From: Actinernus sp. WN-2022
Lineage: Eukaryota; Cnidaria; Anthozoa; Actiniaria; Actinernidae
Direction: 5' to 3'
DNA length: 64,000 nucleotides
Assembly (NCBI GenBank): GCA_030867875.1
Contig: JAOWCC010000019.1
Coordinates: 30,708,476 to 30,772,475 of the forward strand
Shown piece by piece: positions 9,980-21,101 of the stretch (the stretch's first letter is position 1; each line of letters begins with the position of its first letter). The translations under genes were made by a program, and so were the position numbers. The notes below the pieces were generated by a model, which saw only the letters and a list, made by a program, of their open reading frames with translations, had not been told where the DNA came from and did not search any database.

Positions 9980-10509
9980 GTTGCTGAACTTCTAATGCCG
10001 ATTTCTCGGCTACAATTTTTCAACGTTTCTACAGTCTTCAAGTTAATTGATTGCATATAAAAATTTACCGGAATTTTTTGAAATTTCGTCCAGTGATTCT
10101 ACAATAACTAATCTCCAAAAGCGTGTGTTTTTAGTTTTAATGATATCGGTCCAAGCGTGATGGCTTGGCAAAAATAATCAATGACTCGACTTTAAACTGC
10201 AATAATTTTGCATAGAAAATAGATATCAAAAATCGCACACACGCTTTTAGAGATCAATGACCGCTTAACTTGACACAAGTGTAATTACTTCGTAAGTATA
10301 AAAACCCGGCGCTGGTAATTCATGTTTATAAACGTCTTCGACATCGGGTTAAAGTGACTGTAGTTTTAAATCTATAGTAATTCCGTATAAAATAACTTTT
10401 TACTGGTATTCTTCAGTTATCAACCTTTCCATTGATATATAGGTTCCCATATTTTGTTCGCCGAGCGCCCGCGTAAACGCATTTTTGCGGAAATCACTTT
10501 TTGAAGGTA
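9980..10509 (+). repeat. Dispersed repeat, long copy
   Basis: This block matches 45514-45875 in the same orientation with a few percent difference, beginning GTTGCTGAACTTCTAATGCC and ending near CACTTTTTGAAGGTA. The copy here carries about 170 bp extra (10119-10290), bounded by inverted AAAGCGTGTGT/ACACACGCTTT motifs (near 10117 and 10236). The identity of the family is unknown. Confidence 0.7.
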
Positions 10510-10572
10510 AACATGCCCAATCTCTGACATTTTCCGGAGTATACTGATTCACGGGCTGATTCCTCGGGTAAT

Positions 10573-10713
10573 TTATCTGTCCTCGTGCTTTTCTTTCGAC
10601 TTCCGCGTCCGTTTGGTCTGCTTTGGTTTTGCCTTCTTCTTGTCTTTAGCTGGTTTATCCTTTGCCGTTGCCTTATTCTGGCGTTTGACCGGTTTATTCT
10701 TGGTTTTGCCCAT
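10573..10713 (-). CDS. Candidate small lysine-rich protein (46 residues)
   Basis: ATG at 10713 opens 46 codons ending in TAA at 10573. The product begins MGKTKNKPVKRQNKATAKDK, and Lys plus Arg make up about 45 percent of residues, with no hydrophobic core. It has the composition of a histone-tail-like or nucleolar peptide; no family is recognised. The upstream side is cut within 50 bp by the retrotransposon at 10757, so any promoter further out was displaced. It could equally be the tail of a pseudogene or a low-complexity accident. Confidence 0.35.
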   Translation of the reverse strand: MGKTKNKPVKRQNKATAKDKPAKDKKKAKPKQTKRTRKSKEKHEDR

Positions 10714-10756
10714 AATGAAGAGTGATTTAACTCAACTGAGCGCGAACAAGACCTTT

Positions 10757-12760
10757 CATGCCTTTTCAGACCTTTCCACGGGTGTGGTCTGAAGGTCTTA
10801 TCGTTCCTCTTTACAAATCAGGATGTAAGTTAGATCCGGCAAACTATAGAGGTATTTGTATTAGTAGCTGTTTGGGTAAGTTTTTTACGTTAATCTTAAA
10901 TGACCGCTTAAATCGTTTCTTAAAGGAAAACGACATTATGAATAAACACCAAATAGGTTTTAGGCACGGTTTTAGAACCTCTGACCATATACTGGTATTA
11001 AAAACGTTGATTGATTCTTATAAGTCTAGCCGTAAGCCGTTATTTTCGTGTTTTATTGATTTTAGGAAAGCGTATGACAGTGTTTGGAGAGAGGGTTTGT
11101 TTTATAAAATGATTCAATACGGTTGTAGCAGAAATTTTATACGCATCCTTCGTATAGTATGTATGCGTCTGTCAAATCAGCGGTAAAGCTGAGTCAGGGA
11201 TATACTCCATACTTTCAATCAGATGTTGGGGTGAAACAGGGCTGCAATTTAAGTCCTACGTTATTCAATGTGTTTATTAATGACATTCCTGAGTTATTTA
11301 ATTCGCCTTCATGTGCACCAGTGATGCTAGGTGATACCAAGTTGAATTGTTTACTATATGCAGACGACCTAGTAATTCTATCTGATTCTGCATCTGGCCT
11401 GCAAAACTGTTTGAACAAACTGCACTCTTATACCAAGAAATGGAGACTGAGAGTTAACTTGAAAAAGTCTAAGATTCTGGTTTTTGGGACACCGGCCCAA
11501 AGGCGTTTATGTATAGCTTCTAAGTGGTATCTTAACAATGAACAGTTGGTTTGCGTTGAGGAATATATGTATTTAGGGATTTCTTTTCATTGTGCTGGTG
11601 GTTTCAAACGGGCCCAAACTACTTTGTATAATAAGGCATTGAGGGCTTATCACAGTCTATTCAGAAATTTTTCGAATGTATAGAAAATATGTCAGTTAAG
11701 TTACTGTTGAAACTGTTCTCTTCACTTGTAGTGCCAGTGTTGCTATATGGATGTGAGGTGTGGGGTGTATATTTGTTGGGACGAACCTGCTCTAACTTAG
11801 ATATGTTCCGGCAGAAACTGTTTAAGGTAGTTAATAATTTAGAGAGACTTCATTTGAAGTTTTGCAAACGAATTCTGGGCGTACACTCTAAAACAACCAA
11901 TTTAGCAGTCTATGCGGAATTAGGTAGAGTTCCAATGATGGTTCAAGTCGCTTCTCTCGTAGTGAAGTATTGGTTAAGAATTATAAACTCGGAATACAAT
12001 AGTACTTTAGTTGGAAAAGCTGCGGAAGTATGTATAAAGTCGAAATTTCAGGGTGCAGTTTTTACAAACCATATTTTAGAACTATGCAATATCAAACCGC
12101 TCACTGAGCTTTCAGTTTCTCTCAAGCAAATAGGTTTAATTGCCAAATATGTAAAGGTAAAAATGTACGATTATTTTGCCGAGAAATGGAAGGACCAGGT
12201 TCATCAGAGTGATCTGCAGAGCCACATTTATGGCGGGAAGTTACGTACTTTTCGTCAAGTTAAACCGAAAGTAGGTTTTGAAAAATATCTTTCATCTATT
12301 ACGAACTTCAAACACCGTCAGGCAGTAACTAAACTACGGGTGTCTGCACATAAGTTACCTGTTGAGTCTGGCCGATACGGAAATATTCCATATGAGTCAC
12401 GGAAGTGTACTCTATGCGACTTGGGAGTGATTGGAGACGAATATCATTACCTTATGATTTGTTCTAATCCCAGTTTTATTAATGTTAGAAAAGAATTTAT
12501 GACTGAGTTATTAAGTATTCATTCCTCTTTCTCGCGTTGCAATAAGAGAGAATTATGTTTATATATAATGTCTATGAAGGAAGATACAATTGTAAAAGTT
12601 GTTGGTAAATATTGTTACAGTTTGCTTACAGTATTTAATAATAGTAATTTGAGATAGTTATGAATGTTATTTCATTGTATTTCGATTTATATTTAGTTTT
12701 ATAAGAATTCCTATGTACCATTTCTGGTGTTTAAATGGAATAAAGTTTATTATTATTGCC
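10757..12760 (+). mobile_element. 5'-truncated non-LTR retrotransposon
   Basis: It begins inside the RT finger region and runs through the C-terminal domain, a 3' UTR, AATAAAG at about 12740 and a short TTATTATTATT tail. The endonuclease is missing. Two frameshifts make it older than the element at 1.3 kb. Confidence 0.8.
10758..12657 (+). pseudogene. Non-LTR reverse transcriptase with C-terminal Cys/His motif, frameshifted
   Basis: Three consecutive frames make up one protein. 10758-11186 holds SEGLIVPLYKSG, ANYRGI and FIDFRKAYDSV (RT motifs 1, 2 and A). 11159-11683 holds GVKQGCNLSPTLFNVFIND (motif B) and YADD at 11357-11368 (motif C). 11689-12657 holds LYGCEVWG and a C-terminal CTLCDLG...EYHYLMIC zinc-knuckle-like motif. 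The reading frame shifts near 11165 and just before 11684. Such a Cys/His tail is seen in several non-LTR clades of invertebrates; the clade was not determined. Non-functional because of the shifts and the lost N-terminus. Confidence 0.85.
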
Positions 12761-14844
12761 GCTGAGAAATTGGTCTGGTTGAACATCATTGGCTGCTTTT
12801 TCAGTCAAACTTTTCAGAGCGTTTTTTCTTGACTTTTTATTTTCGTTCTAAACATAGTTTGAAAAAAGCTCCAACTCGACGCGAATTTGTGCGAATTACT
12901 TCAAATTTTCACAGATTGTTTGCAATTATATCAGCTAAAAAACTCTGTCGCCGATTTTTTTAATTTTTAAAAGAGGCGCTGAGAGCGATTCCCGCATCTA
13001 TACTTGGATTGCGCGTTAGCAGTTTCACGAAGACCAAAATATCTTCAGAACGGCTTCGAATTTCCACAATCGCCGACACTGTTTCGTAAACAACTCTGTG
13101 GGAGTCCAGAAAAGCAAACAGATCTTAAATTCGTTAAATTGCCGTGGAGTTGGAGCTCTTGGAAACCAACTCGCTTGTTCGCAAACTGAAGTTTATTTAA
13201 AAATCGCACTTTTATCAAAATTACAAACCTTAGGTATATCGTTGTAGCCAATTTTATAAGATTTAAAATGAGGTATAATTTATCTAAATACGACGAATAT
13301 TCGAGACGCTACTTAATTTTATCCGGAACAGTACCCTGAAGGTATACGATAACCTTAAGCTGAAGTCGAGCGCTAGCGCGCGTTGTAAATATATAATTTG
13401 TGAGCTACGTTGTCGATATTGTGAGCTAGGAAAAGCGGATTTCAACTTCTGATCCAGGGTATATTTCTCTCTGTCAGACGTTCGTTATTTCGTGTCTTTC
13501 TTGTCGCTGTTTCAACGCCGTATCAGAATTTACCATAAAAGGGCCTCAACAAAACGCTCATCTGGCTGAGGTAACGGCCTAACGATGCATTCAAAGGACG
13601 GCAACGGCAAAGCTCCTAAATTTAGCTGTTATTTCAACAGTTCAGCCAGATAAGATGGGTCATGATGCAATGACACGGTCATGGTTATCACGCGGCCGTG
13701 CACATCCTTCCCCTCGTTTCCGGTTTCAAAACCAGTGATAACAAATCAGCTGCCAGCGTGTGGTAGGCCACACCGCGCATGAGGGAGGCTATTCAGGGAT
13801 TCGCTTCTGTATATAGTCGGTATTTTTTATGACAGACAGACATATTTTTTTTATCGGTGTGTTGTACACAGCAAGTACTTCAACAGGAATCCAATAAATG
13901 TTGGATTAAATAACGCCTCTCTGTTAGTGGAAACTGAGGCATCACTGCTTTATAGCTTTAGCTCTAATGTGGAGCCAGTCGAATGAATTTCATTGGTAAG
14001 GCTAGCAAGCATATATTTCATAGTTTTGCATCAATATGGACAGGGACTCTTTATGGGGGGTGGGGGAGTACTCAGAATACTGATTGGATGGGGTGTGCCG
14101 CCCGGGACTTAAAACCCTGACCATATTTATATATTTCAGACCAAAATATATGATTTTCCATACCCTTAGTTTCAGACATCAAAATCTGTGCCCTCGGTTC
14201 CATGCAAGTAGCCTACTACACAAGGCCAGTCACCAGTTAATTGAGCGCTTATCTGTATGTAGAACTAACGGTATGTTTCAAAGTCTGATCAGAAGCCCAT
14301 AAGGTACTAATTAAAGAATAGTCACCGCATTGATCACCGAAAAGCTGTATTTCGTCGATCGAGGTCATCACTTATCGAGCACGAGCTTTGGTTGTCTCAT
14401 CTTCACCCCATGCGATTTTTTCAGTGTTGCACTATAATACTTAAATAAGAGGAATAAAAATCCTCTTAATAATCACAAATCAATGCAAAGCTATAATCAT
14501 GCAATATTTCAGGGTTTTTTTCCACGACGACTGAACCTTTCATTATAACGCATAACCACTTTAGGAATCAGAGCCTATCGATGTGATCCAGAGTGGATCT
14601 CTTTTCAGAAACGGATGTTCCCTACAGAGATCATTTAACAAACACTTATGTATTTGACATAAAAGGAAATGTTCAGTTATTACTTCTTAACCGCCTTTCC
14701 AAGACCTGCGCATGCGCTGAACACGTCCATTTAGTTGATGATGTCATTCATTCACGCATGACCGCGATGAGTCGGCAAACAAGCCGGACGATTTATTTCT
14801 GCAGCTTGTGTGAGAATGTGTATTGTTAAGGCCTGGGTATCTAG
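12761..14844. other. Intergenic DNA, no gene recognised
   Basis: Short frames at 13004-13251, 14084-14302 and 14593-14829 carry no recognisable motif. A G-rich stretch lies at 14053-14068. Sequence of the GGGTGTGCCGCCCGGGAC type near 14090 looks like a degraded dispersed repeat. Confidence 0.4.
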
Positions 14845-15046
14845 GTAAACGAGGAAAAATTGTTGATGCAATATTTGTGAAATTCAGTTTCCTCGCCGTT
14901 TTCCCGTGCACCAAACATCTTTGCGGAAGCAAAATGTGTTCCTTTCGGCAAAATTTGCTTCGCGACAAATGTTTTCCGTTAGCTACCGAAGCAACACTGA
15001 AATTCACAAATATTTCCGCGACAGTGTTTCCACGTTTGTCCCGGGA
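14845..15046. repeat. Imperfect foldback repeat
   Basis: The arm at about 14848-14935 (AATATTTGTGAAATTCAG and neighbours) pairs with about 14958-15045 (CTGAAATTCACAAATATT), with many mismatches. Relatives with ACATTGTT/AACAATG ends and GCAAACGAGG motifs lie at about 15640-15765 (GTTTCTTGGGTGAGC against GCTGAGCAAACCAAGAAAC) and 15905-15985. The area is a cluster of one foldback family. The overlapping frames on both strands at 14744-15158 are by-products. Confidence 0.5.
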
Positions 15047-15639
15047 TTTAAGGTCTGAGAAAACGAGGAAACGTCGCTGCAAAAATATTGTTGATTCACA
15101 TCGGAGAAACAGGGCGAAGATTAGGAGATCGATTCCGCGAACACTTGCTAGATGTTAGTATATTAACAGCAAGGATCTCGTCAAACTAGTACTGAGCTCG
15201 CCACTTTAATCTTCCTGACCATTCTATTCACATCACTATATGCGGCATTTCTATTCATGAAGGTACTACCGAAACCTGTAAACGCACAGAACAGAACTTT
15301 AGCTTTTCGTTCATTTCATAATTCGCGTATTCATTCATACTTAGATCAGATCATACTTAGATCCTTATTACTTTATTCATCGACACTCTTTATTGTAATG
15401 CGGCTATTCGGCATTTGTATTGTTTGGCGCAATTTCCTTTCATCCTAATTGATCCGAGTACATGTTTCCTCAGCGGTAATCATGCACTAAACACTATGTA
15501 AACCGTTTCCCCCAACCAGAATTCTCTCTTTTTCTCTGACGAAGGGCTATCGCTCGAAATGTCAGCTGCTAGTCGATCCCCACGGCGGCCGTCGTGGTTG
15601 CTTAAATTCCCTAATAACTGTCCGGAGACGGCCGGTGCA

Positions 15640-15768
15640 AACGAGGAAATATTGGTACGGAAACATTGTTGTTGATGTTTCTTGGGTGAGCAAACGAGCA
15701 GGATGCAAACTGTTTTTTACTGTCTCGCTGAGCAAACCAAGAAACATTTCGAGAGAAACAATGCTGGC
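15640..15768. repeat. Foldback repeat, second member
   Basis: Arms ATGTTTCTTGGGTGAGCAAAC (shortened here: TGTTTCTTGG) and CCAAGAAACA lie about 50 bp apart, inside a longer imperfect symmetry whose outer parts are ACATTGTT and AACAATG. It is related to the foldback at 14845-15046. No coding content. Confidence 0.45.
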
Positions 15769-15989
15769 GCATGCGCCTTAATCATGCTGAGAAGTTTACG
15801 CATATGCAACATGTAGCGCAGCCTGTACCCTTTTGCGAAGGGAGACAGTAGAACCTTTGGTACCTAGGGTACGCAGCCTGGGGATCTAGTCAACATTGAT
15901 ACTTCGGCGAGCAAACAGGAAAAAATTGTTGCGGAAGCAAAATTTGCTTCTCAGAAGCAGAAAGTATTTCTGAACTGTTTCAGAAATAC

Positions 15990-16345
15990 TTTTGCGTCCA
16001 CAATAGTCAGGCGGTTAAGCGGAAGAATTGTGCATTTAATGATAAAAGCATGAAACTTGGCACGTTTGTAGGCCTATAGGTACTTATTAATTCTGGATTG
16101 GGAGGCATCGCTGAAGAAGCCTATAACAGGAATAAACCGGTTTTGAAAATAATGCTAAAATAATGCTGAGTCCGCATTTTTTATTAGCATATCTATGATT
16201 ATTATTGTTAAAAACTACTTAACCGGGAGTGATAAATAAATTATATTGGAGCAGGAAGTACATACCAGCGGCTTGTTACAGCTGTTTTAGGATATTACGT
16301 CATCATGACATCATCACGACGTCATCAAATGGCCGATGACAGAAT
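15990..16345. other. Intergenic DNA, nothing recognised
   Basis: Unique-looking AT-rich sequence with a short CATCATGACATCATCACGAC repeat at about 16300-16326. No frame, RNA gene or transposon end can be supported. Confidence 0.4.
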
Positions 16346-16349
16346 GTAT

Positions 16350-16660
16350 TCTGTCTTTCGGATATATATGGGGGCCCGTTCTGGTCAAAATTACGTTAAT
16401 ATTTTTTTTGGTAGCCAGAATTAATTTTATGTGTTTGACAAATTATTTATTATGTGTTGGAATGAATTTTATGTATACAAGAATAATTATTTGTGTGCAC
16501 GAATTATTTTTTCGTATGGGCGAAATATTTTTTCGTATGCACGAATTATTTTTTCGTATGCACGAATTATTTTTTCGTTTGCACGGATTCATTTTTCGTA
16601 TGCATGAATTAATTTTTCGTACGATAATTTATTGGCATATCCCATAAGCCAATGCGAGCT
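16350..16660 (+). repeat. Dispersed element with 21-bp minisatellite
   Basis: Five to six copies of a 21-bp unit (CGTATGCACGAATTATTTTT plus T) lie at about 16490-16620. Conserved flanks are GGTAGCCAGAATTAATTTTA on one side and GGCATATCCCATAAGCC on the other. The whole arrangement, flanks included, recurs inverted at 43945-44165. Because 21 is divisible by 3, the array reads as a heptapeptide repeat (MHELFFR) in a frame at 16336-16647; there is no reason to call that a protein. Confidence 0.7.
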
Positions 16661-16794
16661 GTATAAGTCTTGCTCATCATTCTAAGATGGTGGCCAACCG
16701 ATTCCGTCAATTTTTGTTAAATTTAAAGTCAGTTTTTCGACTATTTTTGTCTCCTGAGCGTATATAATTGAATGCTCTACTCTATTACGTGATC

Positions 16795-18865
16795 ACGAGA
16801 GCATCTCATCCGCCTCAGATGTTGTAGAAAAATATGAATCAACTTTGAAATCGATCTTAGATTCTCACGCGCCTATCCGGAAAAAGACAATCACACTGCG
16901 CCCGTCTTGTCCATGGTGCACTGATGATATCGATCAATTGAAAATAACAAAACGCAAGCTTGAGCGGGGTTTGTCGCGCTACCAAGTCACCAGCTGATAG
17001 GGAATTGTATGCGAAGCATTATTCAAACTATAACATCGCAATATTTGAATCAAAAATGTCCTTTTATTCCAGTGTTATAGATGAACACAAAAATGATCAG
17101 AAAGTGTTATTTAACACTGTGACTAATATGCTACATAGAACCACGGAAAAACTGTACCCTACATGTGACTCAGCCAACCAACTATAGCAAATGATTTTGC
17201 CAACTTTTTTGCTGATAAAATTATGAAGATCAGGAGCGACTTATTATCATGTGCCTTACCTGATTTCCAAGAACTGAACAGTTACTTGCCAGTGAAAAAG
17301 TTTGCTAAGTTTACCTTAGTTACTGATGACCAAATGGCGACATTGATAAGTTCTAATGTGTCCAAATCCTGCTGCTTAGATCCAGTCCCCGGTCGAGTTC
17401 TCAAGAACTGCTTTGATTTGTTGCTTCCTGTTATCACCAAAATCGTTAATCTGTCATTGGTTACTTGTGTTATGCCTCGCAGCTTAAAGGTTGCTGTCTC
17501 AGATCCTCCTCTGATAAAAACATCATTAGACACTGAAGAGTTTGGTAATTTTCGCCCTATATCTAACTTAAAGGTCATATCGAAAGCCATCGAAAAATCT
17601 GTTGCGAGGCAAGTTAATGATGGTATTAATGAAAACAACTTGCATGAGATCCTTCAATCTGCATGTAAGAAGCAACATAGTACTGAAACTGCACTTACTA
17701 GAGTACACAATGATGTTCTCCGAGCACTAGATGGTCAGCAATCTGTTATACTTCTCTTATTGGACTTATCGGCTGCGTTCGATACGGTGGATCACCAAAT
17801 TTTGTTAAAAAGAATGGCTAACCGATTCGGTGTGATTGATGATGTGCTTGCTTGGTTTGCATCATACTTGTCAGAGAGAAAGCAGTTCGTCAGTGTGTCT
17901 GGTGGCGTTTCAACGCAACAGACTTACTATTTGGACTTCCCCAGAGCTCCGTGCTCGGGCCCATGCTCTTTTTACTATATACAGCACCCATCGCAGACAT
18001 AATCCGCAATCATGGAATGGGTTTTCATCTTTATGCAGACGACACCCAAATTTATATTTCGTTCAGGTCCTCAGAGGCAGACTTGGCTAGGGCCAAAGTA
18101 GAAGCGTGCACCCAGGATATTGACCAGTGGATGTCACGGAATATGCTTAAAATGAATAGGGGCAAAACTGAACTTATGATTCTAAATGCGCGACATCGTC
18201 CCCTACCCCCTATAACTTCCGTTTCTATCTGTGGCGACGTTATTGAACCCTCTGCCACCGCTAAGAATATTGGTGCAAACTTCGACTCAGCGATGTCCAT
18301 GGAGTGCCAGGTCAATGAAATCTGTAAATCGGCATTTTTTTATCTACGAAACATATGGCGAATACGAAAATATGTATCAGTGCACTCGGCTGAGATACTA
18401 GTGCATGCCTTTATTACATCACGGCTGGATTTCTGCAATTCATTACTTTGTGGACTGCCAACACAATTGATCCAGAAACTTCAGAGTGTCCAAAATTCAG
18501 CAGCCAGATTAATATGTATGACAAACAAGTACGACAATATTACACCCGTTTTAATAGAGCTACATTGGTTGCCAATAGAATATAGGATCAGTTTTAAGAT
18601 ATTATTGCTTACATATAAGTGCCTGAATGACACAGCTCCTATTTATCTGAAAGATCCTTATGTACCGAAACGGCAACTAAGATCTGCCTCTAAGAACCTG
18701 TTAGAATTTGCACCATATAACCTGAAAGGGTATGGCTATAGAGCCTTCTCTGTGTCCGCGCCTAGGCTCTGGAACTCACTACCGGACTTCATAAGAGATC
18801 TCCAAACAGTTGAGAGCTTTAAAATACATGTTAAGACTTATCTTTTTAGACAGGCATATTTTTAA
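16795..18865 (+). pseudogene. CR1-like reverse transcriptase, frameshifted
   Basis: The protein is split over several frames: about 16820-16960 (SDVVEKYESTLKS, HAPIRKK, the post-endonuclease linker), 16960-17187, 17223-18002 and 17852-18865. The third part holds NFRPISNL and LDLSAAFDTVDH (motif A). The fourth holds [15 protein letters not shown] (motif B, with Ser where Gly is usual), YADD at 18032-18043 (motif C), [31 protein letters not shown] and [16 protein letters not shown], hallmarks of the CR1 C-terminus. At least three frameshifts, near 16970, 17185 and 17935, make it dead. Confidence 0.85.
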
Positions 18866-18986
18866 ATTTAAAAAAAAAAACTTTTAATGAATTTTTCTTA
18901 AGATTTTTATTTTTATATTATATGTAAAGCGCTAATGGACAGTAGGGAATTGGCGCTATATAAATGTATTATTATTATTATTATTA
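16795..18986 (+). mobile_element. CR1-like non-LTR retrotransposon, 5'-truncated
   Basis: It contains the linker after the endonuclease, the RT domain, the C-terminal region and a 3' end GGCGCTATATAAATG followed by (ATT)n, the typical CR1/L2-type tail with a short simple repeat. The satellite domain starts directly after the tail. Confidence 0.8.
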
Positions 18987-20180
18987 CAAGTGGATACCGC
19001 CAACGATAATCAAACAAAATACTGGAAACGTAACATGATTCATGATTTAATAAAAATCGGGATAGAAAATATGTCGTCGCACCGGCTCTCTGGATTTAAT
19101 TTTTCAAGAAAATGATGTCATAATGTGTGCTCTACTTCAAAAACTACTTTGGATAACATCAATTGTGTTTCTTTATTCGCAGTTAGTATTAATTTTATTA
19201 CATCTATTATATTACACAAGTGGGTACCGCTAACGATAATGTAACACGCAAAATACAGTGGCGACTTGATTTTTAAGACAAAAACACAAGTTTAAATGCG
19301 TTCTGATCAATCTAGTTATAACATAGGATAAAAGGAAAATGAATAGCGAAGCCGTCCATAAGCAAAATGAACCCGGCCCCCATCTCTGCTCCCCCCTACC
19401 CCCTCACGGGCGCTGTAGGAATTGGGAGCAGAGTCTCTGCAGAGTCCCACCCATACCGGTCCACCCGTATGAGGTTCTCATATTATATAACCTTCAGCGG
19501 CGCTATTTATAGCTCAAATTGGAGGCTTCAATCATCCATGTGGGAGATATTAATAGATGGAATATGTAAGAAATCAACGTTTTCAGGTAATCGATAATAG
19601 ATGGACACCTAATGTGTTTACTATCAACCCGATATGATCTGAAGTGGATATCCAAGTCAGTGAGTGCGTATTAAGGTGTTTGCTATCCACCCGATATGAT
19701 CTCAAGTGGATATCCAAGTCATTGAGTGCGTATTAAAGTGTTTGCTATCAACCCGATATGATCTCAAGTGGATATCAAAGTCATACTGAAAATGTAACAC
19801 AATTTCATGAAAATAGGGCTAGAAAATAGGACCCTACACCCCCCTGGATTTCATTTTTCACTAAAATAATGTCCAAATTCGTGCTTTACGGCAAAAACTA
19901 CTTTAGATGGCATCAATTGTGGCTCTTTATCCGCTGTTATTATTCATTTTATTATATCTATTATATTATTTTATTATTATATCTATTATATTACACAAGT
20001 GGATACCGCTAACGATAATCATACAATGGTTTCCACCCCACCCCTTATTTTTGCAAACTTTGCAGATCTTACACAAAATTCGCATACGATATGTTTTATT
20101 AATCATGTTTACTACCCAAACTAAGATTTTAAAGCTGAAACGTCATTCAAGCCAATTCTAATGGGCAGGGCACCGTTATT
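18987..20180 (+). repeat. Diverged left flank of the satellite domain
   Basis: Three copies of the junction motif GTGGATACCGCTAACGATAA (exact or with one or two changes) occur at about 18990, 19216 and 19998. The last is followed by a diverged 170-bp subrepeat running into the core array. Unlike the core, these copies lack the 325-bp segment seen at 21102-21425. A separate 61-bp tandem repeat lies at 19605-19785. Confidence 0.7.
19605..19785 (+). repeat. 61-bp tandem repeat, three copies
   Basis: The string ACCCGATATGATCT begins near 19628, 19689 and 19751, each followed by AAGTGGATATCCAAGTCA or a close variant. The period is 61-62 bp. The TATCNACCCGATATGATCTCAAGTGGATA core shows weak dyad symmetry. 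It is not related to the 172-bp satellite subunit. Confidence 0.7.
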
Positions 20181-20696
20181 AACGGTAAATGCATAGGATT
20201 TTCCACCCCTCCCCCCTCAGTTTTGCAAGGTTCGCATTTCTTACCCCAAATTGGCAACCAATATGTTGTGTTCGTCGTGTTTACTACCAAAACTACGATT
20301 TTAAAGATGAAACGTCATTCAAGCCAATTCTAATGGGGAGGGCACCGTTATTAATAGTAAATGCATAGGATTTTCAACCCCTCCCCCCTCAGTTTTGCAA
20401 GGTTCGCATTTCTTACCCCAAATTTGCAACCAATATGTTGTGTTCGTCGTGTTTACTACCAAAACTATGATTTTAAAGATGAAACGTCATTCAAGCCAAT
20501 TCTAATGGGGAGGGCACCGTTATTAACGGTAAATGCATAGGGTTTTCAACCCCTCCCCCTCAGTTTTGCAAGGTTCGCATTTCTTACCCCAAATTTGCAA
20601 CCAATATGTTGTGTTCGTCGTGTTTACCACCCAAACTAAGATTTTAACACTGCAACGTTATTTAATCCAGTTCTGGACTCGGATATAGCAAATGAA
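20181..20696 (+). repeat. 172-bp subrepeats a, b and c of the first unit
   Basis: Subrepeats start at 20181, 20353 and 20525. They differ in a few positions: a has AAATTGGCAACC and CTACGATT; b has AAATTTGCAACC and CTATGATT; c has one fewer C in the CCCCTCCCCC run, and ACCACCCAAACTAAG. The same trio recurs in every full unit. A diverged copy precedes the array (about 20020-20180) and others follow it, so the 172-bp monomer is older than the 1303-bp unit. Confidence 0.9.
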
Positions 20697-20838
20697 ACTG
20701 TCCCAGCATGCTTTGCGGCCAAATTGGAAAGGGCGATGGATTTTTACGGGTAGAAAGGAACATCGTAGAGACATGGGGTTTTCACCAAAATGGAAACCAT
20801 GCAAAACTGCAGGGGGTCTTCTTCATTTGGTTGATATT

Positions 20839-20914
20839 GAAGTTCAAGGGGGGAAATGACAGGCAAATCAAAATTTGAAAACGGCTTAACCCCCCCTGAA
20901 CTTCATTTGCGCAA
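20839..20914 (+). repeat. G-run/C-run hairpin in each satellite unit
   Basis: GAAGTTCAAGGGGGG faces CCCCCCTGAACTTC about 45 bp downstream. The pair recurs in all 15 units and, with small changes, in the diverged flanking copies (for example about 40040-40115 and 41330-41395). The arms could form a stem with a G:C-rich base. No function is known. Confidence 0.65.
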
Positions 20915-21061
20915 ATAACACACCCAAAATTTAATCTAGTTGGGCGAAAATACATAAGATAGGCTGTTTTTTATGCCGTCAACCAGACGCTAGATACCGA
21001 ACATTAATTATTTATTTAATTAATTAATTAATTAATTATTTAATGATCGTATTATTTCTAT

Positions 21062-21101
21062 GATTATCGTTAGGAACTAGTGGATACCGCTAACGATAAT
21101 C
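21062..21101 (+). repeat. Conserved 40-bp dyad at satellite unit junction
   Basis: GATTATCGTTAG and CTAACGATAATC are 12-bp perfect inverted arms around GAACTAGTGGATACCG. The dyad recurs at every 1303 bp and also in the diverged flanks (right half at 18990, 19216 and 19998; whole, with a duplicated left arm, at about 40625 and 41880). It lies directly after the (AATT)n tract. It is the most conserved feature shared between the satellite core and its older relatives, which suggests a terminal structure of the founding element. Confidence 0.75.

Noticed and set aside
14744..15158. Overlapping frames of about 110 codons on both strands
   Set aside because: They arise from an imperfect foldback repeat that is open on both strands; no domain is visible and the minus and plus products mirror each other.
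16336..16647. Frame with heptapeptide repeats (MHELFFR)
   Set aside because: The period is a 21-bp minisatellite, so any open frame yields a seven-residue repeat. The inverted copy at 43957-44139 gives a different peptide. No sign of a gene.
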